DNA of 64,000 nucleotides. Origin: Polaribacter sp. Z022. GTDB taxonomy: Bacteria; Bacteroidota; Bacteroidia; Flavobacteriales; Flavobacteriaceae. This document shows positions 9,101 to 17,109 of this stretch, in pieces. The position numbers and the translations under genes are program-made. Numbering within the stretch: position 1 is the stretch's first letter; each line of letters opens with the position of its first letter. The notes beneath the pieces are model-generated. The model saw only the letters and a program-made list of their open reading frames with translations, ran no database searches and was not told where the DNA came from. The stretch lies in NCBI RefSeq assembly GCF_023555495.1, contig NZ_JALCZO010000004.1:248001-312000 (forward strand), read 5' to 3'.

Positions 9101-9831
9101 CAATCATCAGAGAAAAAGGTTCAAATTCAGAACGTGAAATGGCTAATGCTATGTATTTAGCTGGTTTTGATGTTAAAGATGTACACATGACCGATTTAAT
9201 TTCTGGTCGTGAAACTTTAGAAGACATTCAGTTTATTGGTGCTGTTGGTGGTTTTTCTAATTCTGATGTTTTAGGATCTGCAAAAGGTTGGGCAGGAGCA
9301 TTTAAATACAATGAAAAAGCAAATACAGCTTTAAAAAACTTCTTTAAAAGAGAAGATACTTTATCTGTTGGTATTTGTAATGGTTGTCAACTTTGGATGG
9401 AATTAGACCTTATAAATCCTGAACATGAAGTTCATGGAAAAATGGTTCATAACGATTCTAAAAAACATGAAAGTTCATTTACTTCTGTAAAAATCCAAGA
9501 AAATAACTCTGTAATGTTATCATCTTTAGCAGGAACAGAATTAGGTGTTTGGATTTCTCATGGAGAAGGAAAATTTAATTTACCAGAAACTGAAGAAAAC
9601 TACAATATTGTTGCTAAATATGGTTATGAAGGATATCCAAATAACCCAAATGGATCAGATTTTAACACAGCTATGATGTGTGATAAAACTGGTAGACATT
9701 TAGTAACTATGCCACATATAGAGCGCTCTACTTTTCAATGGAATTGGGCAAATTACCCTTCTAATAGGCAAGATGAAGTAACTCCGTGGTTAGAAGCATT
9801 TGTAAATGCTAAAAACTGGTTAACAAAATAA
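6154..9831 (+). CDS. purL: Phosphoribosylformylglycinamidine synthase (FGAM synthase), large single-chain form
   Basis: A 1225-residue single-chain PurL that makes FGAM from FGAR, glutamine and ATP in purine synthesis. The N-terminal domain is followed by the FGAM synthase linker with GFSQVNSEHCRHKIFNG, two AIR-synthase-like halves (KAETHNFPTTVEPFNGAATG near 245; DHGAGGHLNCLSELVED near 450), and a C-terminal class I glutamine amidotransferase (KPKAAIIREKGSNSERE from about 979; GICNGCQ at 1073-1079; the PHIERS histidine/glutamate pair near the end). Length is a little under the roughly 1295 of the enterobacterial enzyme. The linker before the amidotransferase (972-979, VISSEVEK) is encoded by what looks like a dispersed genomic repeat, annotated separately. 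Monocistronic, with its own terminator. Confidence 0.97.
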   Translation: MIHFFGNKNSKVFAVQTTKELTTETISKLTWLFGNQPKIDQTTLDAFFVGPRAAMITPWSTNAVEITQNMGISDIIRIEEFTASTKDFSDFDPMISEKFNELNQESFSIDIQPEAILEIDDIATYNNQEGLSLSDEEVAYLEGVAEKTGRKLTDSEVFGFSQVNSEHCRHKIFNGTFVIDGEEMPTSLFKLIKETSKQNPNDIVSAYKDNVAFVKGPKVEQFAPKSADKPDFYETKEFESVISLKAETHNFPTTVEPFNGAATGSGGEIRDRLAGGKGSLPLAGTAVYMTSYSRLEEKRPWEQKFEARDWLYQTPMDILIKASNGASDFGNKFGQPLIVGSVLTFEHEENAASSDAAARKLGFDKVIMQAGGIGYGKAEQALKDTPKDGDKIVILGGENYRIGMGGAAVSSADTGEFASGIELNAVQRSNPEMQKRAANAVRGMVESDENFIVSIHDHGAGGHLNCLSELVEDTGGKIDLDNLPVGDPTLSAKEIIGNESQERMGLVIADKHLETLHKIADRERSPIYDVGEVTGNDRFTFESKTTGEKPMDLALEDMFGSSPKTIMTDKTVVRKYKNPRYKTKNLKIYLEQVLQLEAVACKDWLTNKVDRCVGGKVAKQQCVGPLQIPLNNLGVMALDYNGKEGIATSIGHSPISALINPEAGSRNAITESLTNIIWAPLKDNLASISLSANWMWPCKNEGEDARLYKAVKAVSEFSIDLGINVPTGKDSLSMKQKYPDGDVISPGTVIISAAGNCNEISKVVEPVLQVDGGNIYYINISQDDFKLGGSSFNQALNAIGNEAPDVTNTAFVKNTFNTIQELIKANKITAGHDIASGGFITTLLEMCFADVNLGADFDISSLNEEDSIKVLFAENSGIVFQADASVESVLADNNIEFFNIGTANNSGKVNIKNNEDNFSFDVTELRDVWYKTSFLLDQKQTANNLAQDRFDNYKKQPLQYTFPKNFTGKLPVISSEVEKPKAAIIREKGSNSEREMANAMYLAGFDVKDVHMTDLISGRETLEDIQFIGAVGGFSNSDVLGSAKGWAGAFKYNEKANTALKNFFKREDTLSVGICNGCQLWMELDLINPEHEVHGKMVHNDSKKHESSFTSVKIQENNSVMLSSLAGTELGVWISHGEGKFNLPETEENYNIVAKYGYEGYPNNPNGSDFNTAMMCDKTGRHLVTMPHIERSTFQWNWANYPSNRQDEVTPWLEAFVNAKNWLTK
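9066..9090 (+). repeat. Probable copy of a dispersed flavobacterial repeat inside purL
   Basis: The 25 bases running TGTCATTTCGAGCG then AAGTTGAGAAG closely resemble a short repeat that I recall being scattered through intergenic DNA of many Flavobacteriaceae (core CATTTCGAGCGAAGT-GAGAA). Here it is translated in frame as VISSEVEK in the linker between the synthase body and the amidotransferase domain. It is locally richer in G+C and CpG than the surrounding gene. Identification rests on memory of the family of repeats; only one copy is in the window. Confidence 0.5.
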
Positions 9832-9852
9832 AGTCGATTTAAATTAAATTTA

Positions 9853-9883
9853 AAAGAGGGCTTTAAAAAGTCCTCTTTTTTTT
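9853..9883 (+). terminator. Terminator after purL
   Basis: AAAGAGGGCTTT and AAAGTCCTCTTT (one G-T wobble) form a long stem followed by a T run to 9883. Confidence 0.85.
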
Positions 9884-9917
9884 GCTCAAATAATAGAAAC
9901 ATTTTATTACTTTTTTT

Positions 9918-11138
9918 ATGAAAGTTCCAAAGAAATATCGTTTTATCGTTGAATTGGGGAAAGCACTTCATATTTACGGAATTCCATCTTATAGAATTCA
10001 ATCTTATCTAACTAGAGTAGCTAAAACACAAGGTCTAAAGGGAAGTTTTATGGATTTTCCTACTTGGATAAATTATGCATTTTATGATGATGAAGAGTCT
10101 TATAATTATATAGAATGTATTCCTCCTGGAGTATTAAACTTAGGGGCTTTATCAAGAATTTCTGAACTAACAAACAAAGTAATCGCTTCAAAAATTAATA
10201 GAGATTCTATAGATGAAGAATTAAATAAAATTCATGCTAAAACAAAAAAGGTAAATCACTTCTCTCTTATTTTAGCTTATGCTTTTTCTGCAGGAAGTTT
10301 TAGTCTATTAATAGGAACAAATTTGGTTTCTTTTGGATTTTCTTTACTTTTAGGTGCCTTAATTTATCTTTTATTATTTTTATCTACAAAATCTAAATAT
10401 TTAGAAAACATTTTTGAAGCTTTTAGTGCTTTAATAGTAACTATTATAAGTTGTCTTTTAGCAATAGTTTTTCCTGATTTAAATATTGGATTAACAATTT
10501 TAGCATCCATCATAATTTTTATTCCAGGTTTAGCAATTACAACTGCTTTAGAAGAAATTACATCAAAAAATCTTGTTTCTGGAGGAGCTAAACTTTTTGA
10601 TTCAATTATTTCATTATTTAAACAGTTTTTTGGGGTATTACTAGGTTTAGGACTTATGTCTTCTTTAATAGATATTAATTTATCTAATCATGTTTCAGAT
10701 TTACCTAAATGGACAATGTTTTGTGCTGTCCCTGTATTTTCTTTAACACTTTTCCCTATATTTCAAGTTAGAAAAAAAGAACGTTTACTAGGACTTTTAA
10801 CAGGTGCTTCAGCATTTTATATTACGTTAATTCTTTCTGAATACGGAATAATGGTAAGTACATTTATAGGAACTTTAGCTGTAGTTGGTTTAAGTCGTTT
10901 ATTTGGTATAATTTCAAAAACTCCTAGAACTGTATATTTAACTCAAGGAATTATTTTACTTGTACCAGGAAGCAAATCGTTTATGGGATTAAGTAATTCG
11001 TTTTTACATTCTTCTGCAGCAGGTTCTGGAAACTTATTTGAACAAGTTGCATTTATTTTAATGGGAATTATTGGAGGACTACTCTTTGCTGGTACTTTTA
11101 AAGGTAAATCTAATATAGGAACAACAGAAAATAAATAA
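9918..11138 (+). CDS. ThrE-like threonine/serine exporter family membrane protein
   Basis: A 406-residue membrane protein. Residues 1-110 are a soluble domain with the ThrE/DUF1212 signature (GKALHIYGIPSYRIQSYL ... PPGVLNLGALSRISEL). The remainder holds about ten hydrophobic spans in two groups of five, around 115-250 and 265-400. This matches a fused ThrE: an N-terminal DUF1212-type half plus a C-terminal half carrying the PGSKSFMGLSN motif typical of the ThrE_2 family. Known members export threonine and serine by proton antiport; the substrate here is inference. It stands alone between two terminators, convergent with ppdK. Confidence 0.85.
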   Translation: MKVPKKYRFIVELGKALHIYGIPSYRIQSYLTRVAKTQGLKGSFMDFPTWINYAFYDDEESYNYIECIPPGVLNLGALSRISELTNKVIASKINRDSIDEELNKIHAKTKKVNHFSLILAYAFSAGSFSLLIGTNLVSFGFSLLLGALIYLLLFLSTKSKYLENIFEAFSALIVTIISCLLAIVFPDLNIGLTILASIIIFIPGLAITTALEEITSKNLVSGGAKLFDSIISLFKQFFGVLLGLGLMSSLIDINLSNHVSDLPKWTMFCAVPVFSLTLFPIFQVRKKERLLGLLTGASAFYITLILSEYGIMVSTFIGTLAVVGLSRLFGIISKTPRTVYLTQGIILLVPGSKSFMGLSNSFLHSSAAGSGNLFEQVAFILMGIIGGLLFAGTFKGKSNIGTTENK

Positions 11139-11142
11139 AATT

Positions 11143-11178
11143 AAAAAATCCAGAAGCTTTAAACTTCTGGATTTTTTT
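11143..11178. terminator. Bidirectional terminator between the exporter gene and ppdK
   Basis: AAAAAATCCAGAAG and CTTCTGGATTTTTT form a stem flanked by A and T runs, serving both convergent genes. Confidence 0.9.
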
Positions 11179-11197
11179 TAATCTATTTCTAAAAAAA

Positions 11198-13927
11198 TTA
11201 TTTTATTGACCTTAAAGTTGCTTGAGCAGAAACCAATCTTGCAATTGGCACTCTATATGGAGAACAACTTACATAATCCATACCAACACTATAACAAAAT
11301 TCTACAGAACTAGGTTCTCCTCCATGTTCACCACAGATACCAACTTTTAAATTTGGTTTTGTAGACCTACCTCTTTCTGTTCCAATTTTTACTAATTGCC
11401 CTACTCCTTCTTGATCTAAAACTTCAAAAGGATCTACTTTTAAAATTCCTTTTTCTAAATAAGTAGGTAAAAACTTACCTGCATCATCTCTAGAATAACC
11501 AAATGTCATTTGCGTTAAATCATTTGTACCAAAAGAGAAAAAATCTGCTTTTTCTGCAATAATATCTGCCATTAAAGCTGCTCTAGGAATTTCTATCATT
11601 GTTCCAACTAAATAATCTACAGTATTATTTCTTTCTTTAAAAATAGTAGCTGCTGTTGTTCTAATTATTTTTTCTTGAAACTCAAATTCGTTTACAGTAC
11701 CAATTAATGGAACCATAATTTCTGGTTTACATATAATACCTCTTTCTTTTAAATTTAATGCAGCTTCAATAATTGCACGAGTTTGCATTTCTGTAATCTC
11801 TGGGTATGTATTTCCTAATCTACAACCTCTATGCCCTAACATAGGATTAAATTCTTCTAATTCTGCTACTTTATTTTTAACGGCTTGTAAAGAAATATGC
11901 ATTTCTTCTGCTAAATCTTTTTGAGTAGCTAATTGATGAGGCACAAACTCATGCAGTGGTGGATCTAACAAACGAATAGTTACTGCATAACCTTCCATTG
12001 CTTCAAAAATTCCTTCAAAATCTTCACGTTGCATAGGTAATAAATCTTCTAAAGCTTGTTTTCTTCCTTTAACAGTTTCAGCTAAAATCATTTCTCTCAT
12101 AGCTTTAATTCTGTCTAATTCAAAAAACATATGTTCAGTTCTTGTTAAACCAATACCTTGCGCACCAAAACTTCTAGCAACTTTTGCATCTTTAGGGCTA
12201 TCTGCATTGGTTCTTACTTTCATTATTGAATACTTGTCTGACAGTTTCATTAATTCTGCAAATTCACCACTTAATTCTGGCTCCATTGTTGCAACTTTAC
12301 CTTCAATAATATTACCTGTAGAACCATTTAATGATATCCAATCTCCATCATGATATTCATGTCCATCTACAGTTAAGGTTCTTGTTTTATAATTTATTTT
12401 TAATGCTCCTGCACCAGAAATACAACATTTTCCCATTCCTCTAGCAACCACAGCAGCATGAGATGTCATTCCTCCTCTTGCTGTTAAAATTCCTTTTGCA
12501 ATATTCATTCCTTCTAAATCTTCAGGAGAAGTTTCTATTCTTACTAAAATACTACTCTTGTATTTATCTGCTTCATCAGCAAAAAACACTATTTTACCAG
12601 TAGCAGCTCCAGGAGAAGCTGGCAAACCTTGAGCAATTACATTTGCATTTTTTAATGCTTTAGAATCAAATATTGGATGTAATAATTCATCTAATTTATT
12701 TGGTTCTACTAATAATAAAGCTTCTTTTTCATCAATCATACCTTCTTTTAGTAAATCCATTGCAATTTTTACCATTGCTGCACCAGTACGTTTACCATTT
12801 CTGGTTTGTAATATCCAAAGTTTACCATCTTGCATAGTAAACTCCATATCTTGCATATCTCTGTAGTGCTTTTCTAATATATCTTGATATGAATTTAATT
12901 CATTAAAAATTGAAGGCATTAATTCTTCTAAAGAAGGATATTTTTCTATTCTTTCTTCTTCTTCTACTTTTGCTAATTCTGCCCATCTTTGAGAACCTAA
13001 TTTAGTAATTTGTTGGGGAGTTCTTACTCCTGCAACAACATCTTCTCCTTGAGCGTTAATTAAATACTCTCCATTAAAAACATTTTCTCCTGTACCTGCA
13101 TCTCTTGTAAAACAAACTCCTGTACCAGAATTTTCTCCCATATTACCATAAACCATGGCTTGTACGTTTACAGCTGTTCCCCATTCTGAAGGATAACCAT
13201 TCATTTTTCTATAATAAATAGCTCTATCACCATTCCAACTATTAAAAACAGCGATAACTGCACCCCAAAGTTGGTCCCAAGGATTTGTTGGAAAATCTAG
13301 ACCCGTTCTTTTTTTAACAGCAGCTTTAAAATCGAACACTAAATCTTTTAAATCTTGAATTGTAAACTCTGTATCTAACTCAATTTTTCTTTTTTCTTTA
13401 AGATTCTCCATTATTTCTTCAAAAGGATCAATATCTTCTTTAGAAGCAGGTTTCATACCTAAAACAACACCACCATACATTTGTATAAAACGACGATAAG
13501 AATCCCAAGCAAACTGTTCATTTTTGGTTTTCTTTGCTAAACCTAAAACAACTTCATCATTCATTCCTAAATTTAAAACAGTATCCATCATTCCTGGCAT
13601 AGAAACTCTTGCTCCAGAACGTACAGAAACCAAAAGTGGATTTTCTTTATCTCCGAATATTGTTCCCATTAAATTTTCAATATTAGCTACAGACTCTTCA
13701 ACCTCTTTTTGTATCAAGTTTATAGCTGTTTCTTCACCTAAAGAATTGTACTCTGTACAAACTTCTGTTGTTATTGTAAATCCAGGAGGAACAGGAATTC
13801 CTATAGAACTCATTTCAGCTAAATTAGCTCCTTTACCTCCTAATAAGTTTTTCATTGTGCTGTTTCCATCAGCTTGTTTATCCCCAAATTTATATACACG
13901 GGGTTTTACTTCTTGTAATACTTCCAT
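11198..13927 (-). CDS. ppdK: Pyruvate, phosphate dikinase
   Basis: A 909-residue enzyme interconverting pyruvate + ATP + Pi and phosphoenolpyruvate + AMP + PPi. The N-terminal nucleotide-binding domain starts with GGKGANLAEMSSIGIPVPPG. The central swivelling domain has GGMTSHAAVVARGMGKCC with phospho-accepting His490. The C-terminal TIM barrel carries GLTRTEHMFF, GHRGCRLG, FGTNDLTQMTFGYSRDD and the catalytic Cys865 in GICGEHGG. Length and motif order are standard. In Bacteroidetes it commonly serves glycolysis or gluconeogenesis with a PPi-linked step. Single gene; the 280 bp upstream contain no other gene. Confidence 0.97.
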   Translation of the reverse strand: MEVLQEVKPRVYKFGDKQADGNSTMKNLLGGKGANLAEMSSIGIPVPPGFTITTEVCTEYNSLGEETAINLIQKEVEESVANIENLMGTIFGDKENPLLVSVRSGARVSMPGMMDTVLNLGMNDEVVLGLAKKTKNEQFAWDSYRRFIQMYGGVVLGMKPASKEDIDPFEEIMENLKEKRKIELDTEFTIQDLKDLVFDFKAAVKKRTGLDFPTNPWDQLWGAVIAVFNSWNGDRAIYYRKMNGYPSEWGTAVNVQAMVYGNMGENSGTGVCFTRDAGTGENVFNGEYLINAQGEDVVAGVRTPQQITKLGSQRWAELAKVEEEERIEKYPSLEELMPSIFNELNSYQDILEKHYRDMQDMEFTMQDGKLWILQTRNGKRTGAAMVKIAMDLLKEGMIDEKEALLLVEPNKLDELLHPIFDSKALKNANVIAQGLPASPGAATGKIVFFADEADKYKSSILVRIETSPEDLEGMNIAKGILTARGGMTSHAAVVARGMGKCCISGAGALKINYKTRTLTVDGHEYHDGDWISLNGSTGNIIEGKVATMEPELSGEFAELMKLSDKYSIMKVRTNADSPKDAKVARSFGAQGIGLTRTEHMFFELDRIKAMREMILAETVKGRKQALEDLLPMQREDFEGIFEAMEGYAVTIRLLDPPLHEFVPHQLATQKDLAEEMHISLQAVKNKVAELEEFNPMLGHRGCRLGNTYPEITEMQTRAIIEAALNLKERGIICKPEIMVPLIGTVNEFEFQEKIIRTTAATIFKERNNTVDYLVGTMIEIPRAALMADIIAEKADFFSFGTNDLTQMTFGYSRDDAGKFLPTYLEKGILKVDPFEVLDQEGVGQLVKIGTERGRSTKPNLKVGICGEHGGEPSSVEFCYSVGMDYVSCSPYRVPIARLVSAQATLRSIK

Positions 13928-14209
13928 AATATGTTTATTTAAAAATACTGCTCCCTAATAAGCTTCTCTAAAAGTAGCTTTTAAACAACTAAAAAACTCT
14001 GATAAAAATCATAATATGAGTGTTTTACATTATAAACAACAGAAAAGTAATTCTGCTAAACAAAGTGTGAAAAATTATAATTTATGATGACAAAAAACAG
14101 TTAAATTTCAACTGTTTAATAACTATTTTTTAAAAATTGAGACTAAAAAGTGTCACAACTTTAAAACCATAATGTCATTATAATGTAGTCAAACTAAAAA
14201 ACATATAAA

Positions 14210-14998
14210 ATGAAAAATAAAATTACATTATTAGCTTTTAGCTTATTTCTAATTACTAGTGTTTCTTTTGCTCAAAAAAAAATAGAAGCAAAAACAATTA
14301 TGAATGATATAAAATCTGGAAAATCTATTTCAATAAAAAATGCCACTATAGTTGGTGTTTTAGATTTTACTTATATGGATGAAGCAATAGAAAAACTTCC
14401 AAGAAAGAAAAAAAATAGTTGGTTTAATTGGAATAATAACGGCTCTTCTAACGAAGTAAAAAAACTAATTGAAACTAAAGTTTCTTTTATAAATTGTACT
14501 TTTCAAGATGATGTTTTAGCTTACATTCCTGATGAAAGAAGTGGTTATACATTTACCGCAAGTTTTGAAGACATTGCTATTTTTAAGGACTGTAATTTTG
14601 AACGCAAAGCAATGTTTAAATACTCTAGGTTTGAAAGAGATTCTGATTTCTCTGGTAGTACTTTTAATGATGATACTACTTTTAAATATGCAAAGTTTGA
14701 TAAAAACATAAGTTTTTCTAACACCAATTTTGATGAATTAGCTACTTTTAAATATGCTAAATTTAATAATAATGTAAGTTTTTCTAATACTACTTTTAAA
14801 GATTCTGCAATATTTAAATACACAAATTTTAATGACGGAGTTTCTTTTAAAAATGCAAATTTTGAAGAAGATTTAAACATCAAATACATGAAAGTATCTG
14901 GAGATTTTGATATTTCTAACATGAAAGTTGCTTATGAAATTGACTCTAAATACACTAAAATCAATGGAAAAAGCTTTACTAAATATTTGATTGACTAA
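14210..14998 (+). CDS. Secreted pentapeptide-like repeat protein
   Basis: A 262-residue protein with a signal peptide (1-21, ending SFAQ). Residues 25-100 resemble the head region of Bacteroidetes pentapeptide proteins (KTIMNDIKSGKSISIKNATIVGVLDF). From about 100 to 230 there is a regular 20-residue unit alternating FKYAKF-type and FSNTNF-type strands, expected to coil into a right-handed beta helix. Repeat phenylalanines fall every five residues, as in pentapeptide proteins, but the second position is seldom the usual Leu/Ala. The mature protein would be periplasmic or surface-exposed; there is no T9SS tail and no lipobox. Function unknown. It is isolated, 283 bp from divergent ppdK and followed by a 250-bp gap with two terminators. 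Confidence 0.75.
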   Translation: MKNKITLLAFSLFLITSVSFAQKKIEAKTIMNDIKSGKSISIKNATIVGVLDFTYMDEAIEKLPRKKKNSWFNWNNNGSSNEVKKLIETKVSFINCTFQDDVLAYIPDERSGYTFTASFEDIAIFKDCNFERKAMFKYSRFERDSDFSGSTFNDDTTFKYAKFDKNISFSNTNFDELATFKYAKFNNNVSFSNTTFKDSAIFKYTNFNDGVSFKNANFEEDLNIKYMKVSGDFDISNMKVAYEIDSKYTKINGKSFTKYLID

Positions 14999-15096
14999 AA
15001 ACAGGTATTTATACGTATTTTATTTTATCTAATATATTATAAATTGCAGCCATAATGGAAAAGGTTAGATTAGGGGCTAACTAAAACCAAACAAAG

Positions 15097-15124
15097 CTAG
15101 CCTTTCTTAAGGCTAGTTTTTTTT
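15097..15124 (+). terminator. Terminator downstream of the pentapeptide-like gene
   Basis: An 8-bp perfect stem with a TCTT loop, followed by eight T. Confidence 0.85.
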
Positions 15125-15171
15125 CTCTATAAAAAAATTCCCCACGATCAATTAATTTTGATTTATTGAAG

Positions 15172-15203
15172 AAGGTTAGTGTAAAACCCTAACCTTTTTT
15201 TTT
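15172..15203 (+). terminator. Second terminator, about 40 bp before the first acyl-CoA ligase gene
   Basis: An 8-bp perfect stem AAGGTTAG / CTAACCTT with a 9-nt loop, running into a T tract. It lies upstream of an acyl-CoA ligase start and is not needed to end a known gene. Confidence 0.75.
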
Positions 15204-15245
15204 AGAAAATTCTTTATTAGTATATTGTAGCAATACAAAACTAAT

Positions 15246-17012
15246 ATGCCAAATACAATTACAAGACTTTTCGATATTCCTTATTTTCAATTAAAACACA
15301 ATCCTTTAGATAAATGTTTTAATTATAAAAAAAATAATATTTGGCATGCTATTTCTTCTAAACAATACATTAATACAGCAAATAAAGTAAGTGCCTCACT
15401 TTTAGAATTAGGTATAAAACCAAATGACAAAGTAGCTGTAATAACAGAAAACAATAACCCCAATTGGCATATTTTAGATATAGGTGTACTGCAAATAGGA
15501 GCACAAAATATACCTTTATACGCTACTCTTTCAGAAAAAGATTACGAATATATTTTAAATCATTCTGATTCAAAATGTTGTTTTGTTTCTTCTATAGAAA
15601 TTTATAATAAAGTAAAGTCAATAGCTTCAAAAACAAAATTAAAACACATTTTTTTGCTAGAAGAATTAAACTCAAATTATGGTTGGGATACTTTTTTAAA
15701 AATAGGACAAGAAAAAAATTATCAATCAGAAATAGAAAACCTAAAAAATAATGTAAAAACAGAAAATTTAGCTACTATAATATATACTTCAGGTACAACT
15801 GGCACTCCTAAGGGAGTAATGTTAAGTCATAAAAATATTATTTCTGCTGTTTTTAGCGCTAAAAATTCATTACCAGATATAAATTCTGAAGTAATTAAAA
15901 TTTTAAGCTATTTACCTGTTTGCCACATTTTTGAAAGAGCATCTTCATATTTTAATCAATATAGAAGCGCTGAAATTTATTTTGCAGAAAGTTTAGAAAA
16001 AATTGGAGATAATATTAGAGAAGTAAAACCCAATTATTTAGCTGTTGTACCAAGATTACTAGAGAAGATTTTTGATAAAATTGTAGACAAAGGAAGTAAT
16101 TTAAAAGGCATAAAAAAAGTACTTTTCTTTTGGGCACTTCAGTTAGGTGAAATCTATGAACCTTATCATAAAAACGGAAATTGGTATCACTTTAAATTAA
16201 AAATTGCTAATAAATTAATTTTTTCTAAATGGAGAAAAGCTTTAGGAAACAACTTAGAATTTATGGTTTCTGGAAGTGCTCCTTTACAACCAAAACTTAT
16301 TCGAATTTTTACTGCTGCTAAAATTCCAATTTTTGAAGGATATGGTATGACAGAATCTTCTCCATCTGGTTCTATTAACGATTTAAGAAATTTTAATTTA
16401 AAAATTGGTACAGTTGGTAAACCTGTGAAAGGTGTAGAAATTAAAATTGCAAATGATGGTGAAATATTGATGAAAGGAGATAATATTATGATTGGATATT
16501 ATAAAAATCAAGAATTGACTGACAAGACTATAATAGATGGATATCTTCATACAGGTGATATTGGTGAACTTGATGAGGAAGGTTTTTTAAAAATTACTGA
16601 TAGAAAAAAAGAAATATTTAAAACATCTGGAGGTAAATATATTGCACCTGCTGCTTTAGAAAGTGAGTTTAAACAATCTAGGTTTATAGAACAAATTATG
16701 GTTATTGGTGAATCTCAAAAAATGCCAGCTGCATTAATACAAGTAAATTTTGACTTTGTAAATGAGTGGGCAAAAAGACATAATTACAAAATTAACAATG
16801 TTTCAACTGATAAAACACTGATTAATAGGATTCAAAAAGAAATAGATTTCTATAATTCAAATTTTGGTAAATGGGAACAAATCAAAAAATTTGAAATTAC
16901 ACCTAATGAATGGACTATTGATGATGGACACCTAACACCAACAATGAAAATGAGAAGAAAAGTAATTCTAAAGAAATACAACAATCTTTATCATAAAATA
17001 TATAATACCTAA
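15246..17012 (+). CDS. Long-chain acyl-CoA synthetase (AMP-forming), first copy
   Basis: A 588-residue ANL-superfamily ligase that activates fatty acids to acyl-CoA through an acyl-AMP intermediate. Visible motifs are the phosphate-binding loop IIYTSGTTGTPKGVMLSHKN (near 178-197), FEGYGMTESSPSG (near 360), the YLHTGDIGELDEEGFLKITDRKKE hinge region (near 435), and the C-terminal lysine region HLTPTMKMRRK. The LPVCHIFERASSYFNQYR segment is typical of the FadD15-like Bacteroidetes group. A membrane association through the YHFKLKIANKLIFSKW stretch is possible. It is a tandem paralogue of the next gene, but 97 bp separate the two, so they may be separately expressed. Family certain; chain-length preference unknown. 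Confidence 0.92.
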   Translation: MPNTITRLFDIPYFQLKHNPLDKCFNYKKNNIWHAISSKQYINTANKVSASLLELGIKPNDKVAVITENNNPNWHILDIGVLQIGAQNIPLYATLSEKDYEYILNHSDSKCCFVSSIEIYNKVKSIASKTKLKHIFLLEELNSNYGWDTFLKIGQEKNYQSEIENLKNNVKTENLATIIYTSGTTGTPKGVMLSHKNIISAVFSAKNSLPDINSEVIKILSYLPVCHIFERASSYFNQYRSAEIYFAESLEKIGDNIREVKPNYLAVVPRLLEKIFDKIVDKGSNLKGIKKVLFFWALQLGEIYEPYHKNGNWYHFKLKIANKLIFSKWRKALGNNLEFMVSGSAPLQPKLIRIFTAAKIPIFEGYGMTESSPSGSINDLRNFNLKIGTVGKPVKGVEIKIANDGEILMKGDNIMIGYYKNQELTDKTIIDGYLHTGDIGELDEEGFLKITDRKKEIFKTSGGKYIAPAALESEFKQSRFIEQIMVIGESQKMPAALIQVNFDFVNEWAKRHNYKINNVSTDKTLINRIQKEIDFYNSNFGKWEQIKKFEITPNEWTIDDGHLTPTMKMRRKVILKKYNNLYHKIYNT

Positions 17013-17109
17013 ATAAATTTATAATATTCATAATAAAAAACTCTTTTAATAAGTATTTGTTAAATCAATCTAAAATTCATATTTTGCCTTCTTCAAATTT
17101 AAAACAAGT

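Larger units (their letters stand above)
15064..15203 (+). other. Gene-free segment with three hairpins, two of them terminators
   Basis: Three hairpins sit in a row. GTTAG / CTAAC (15064-15068 and 15077-15081) has no T run. CTAGCCTT / AAGGCTAG (15097-15104 and 15109-15116) has a TCTT loop and eight T. AAGGTTAG / CTAACCTT (15172-15179 and 15189-15196) is followed by a T run to 15203. The first hairpin shares its AAGGTTAG 5' arm sequence with the third. The first terminator can serve the pentapeptide gene. The second has no gene of its own, so a short non-coding transcript may end there. Confidence 0.4.
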
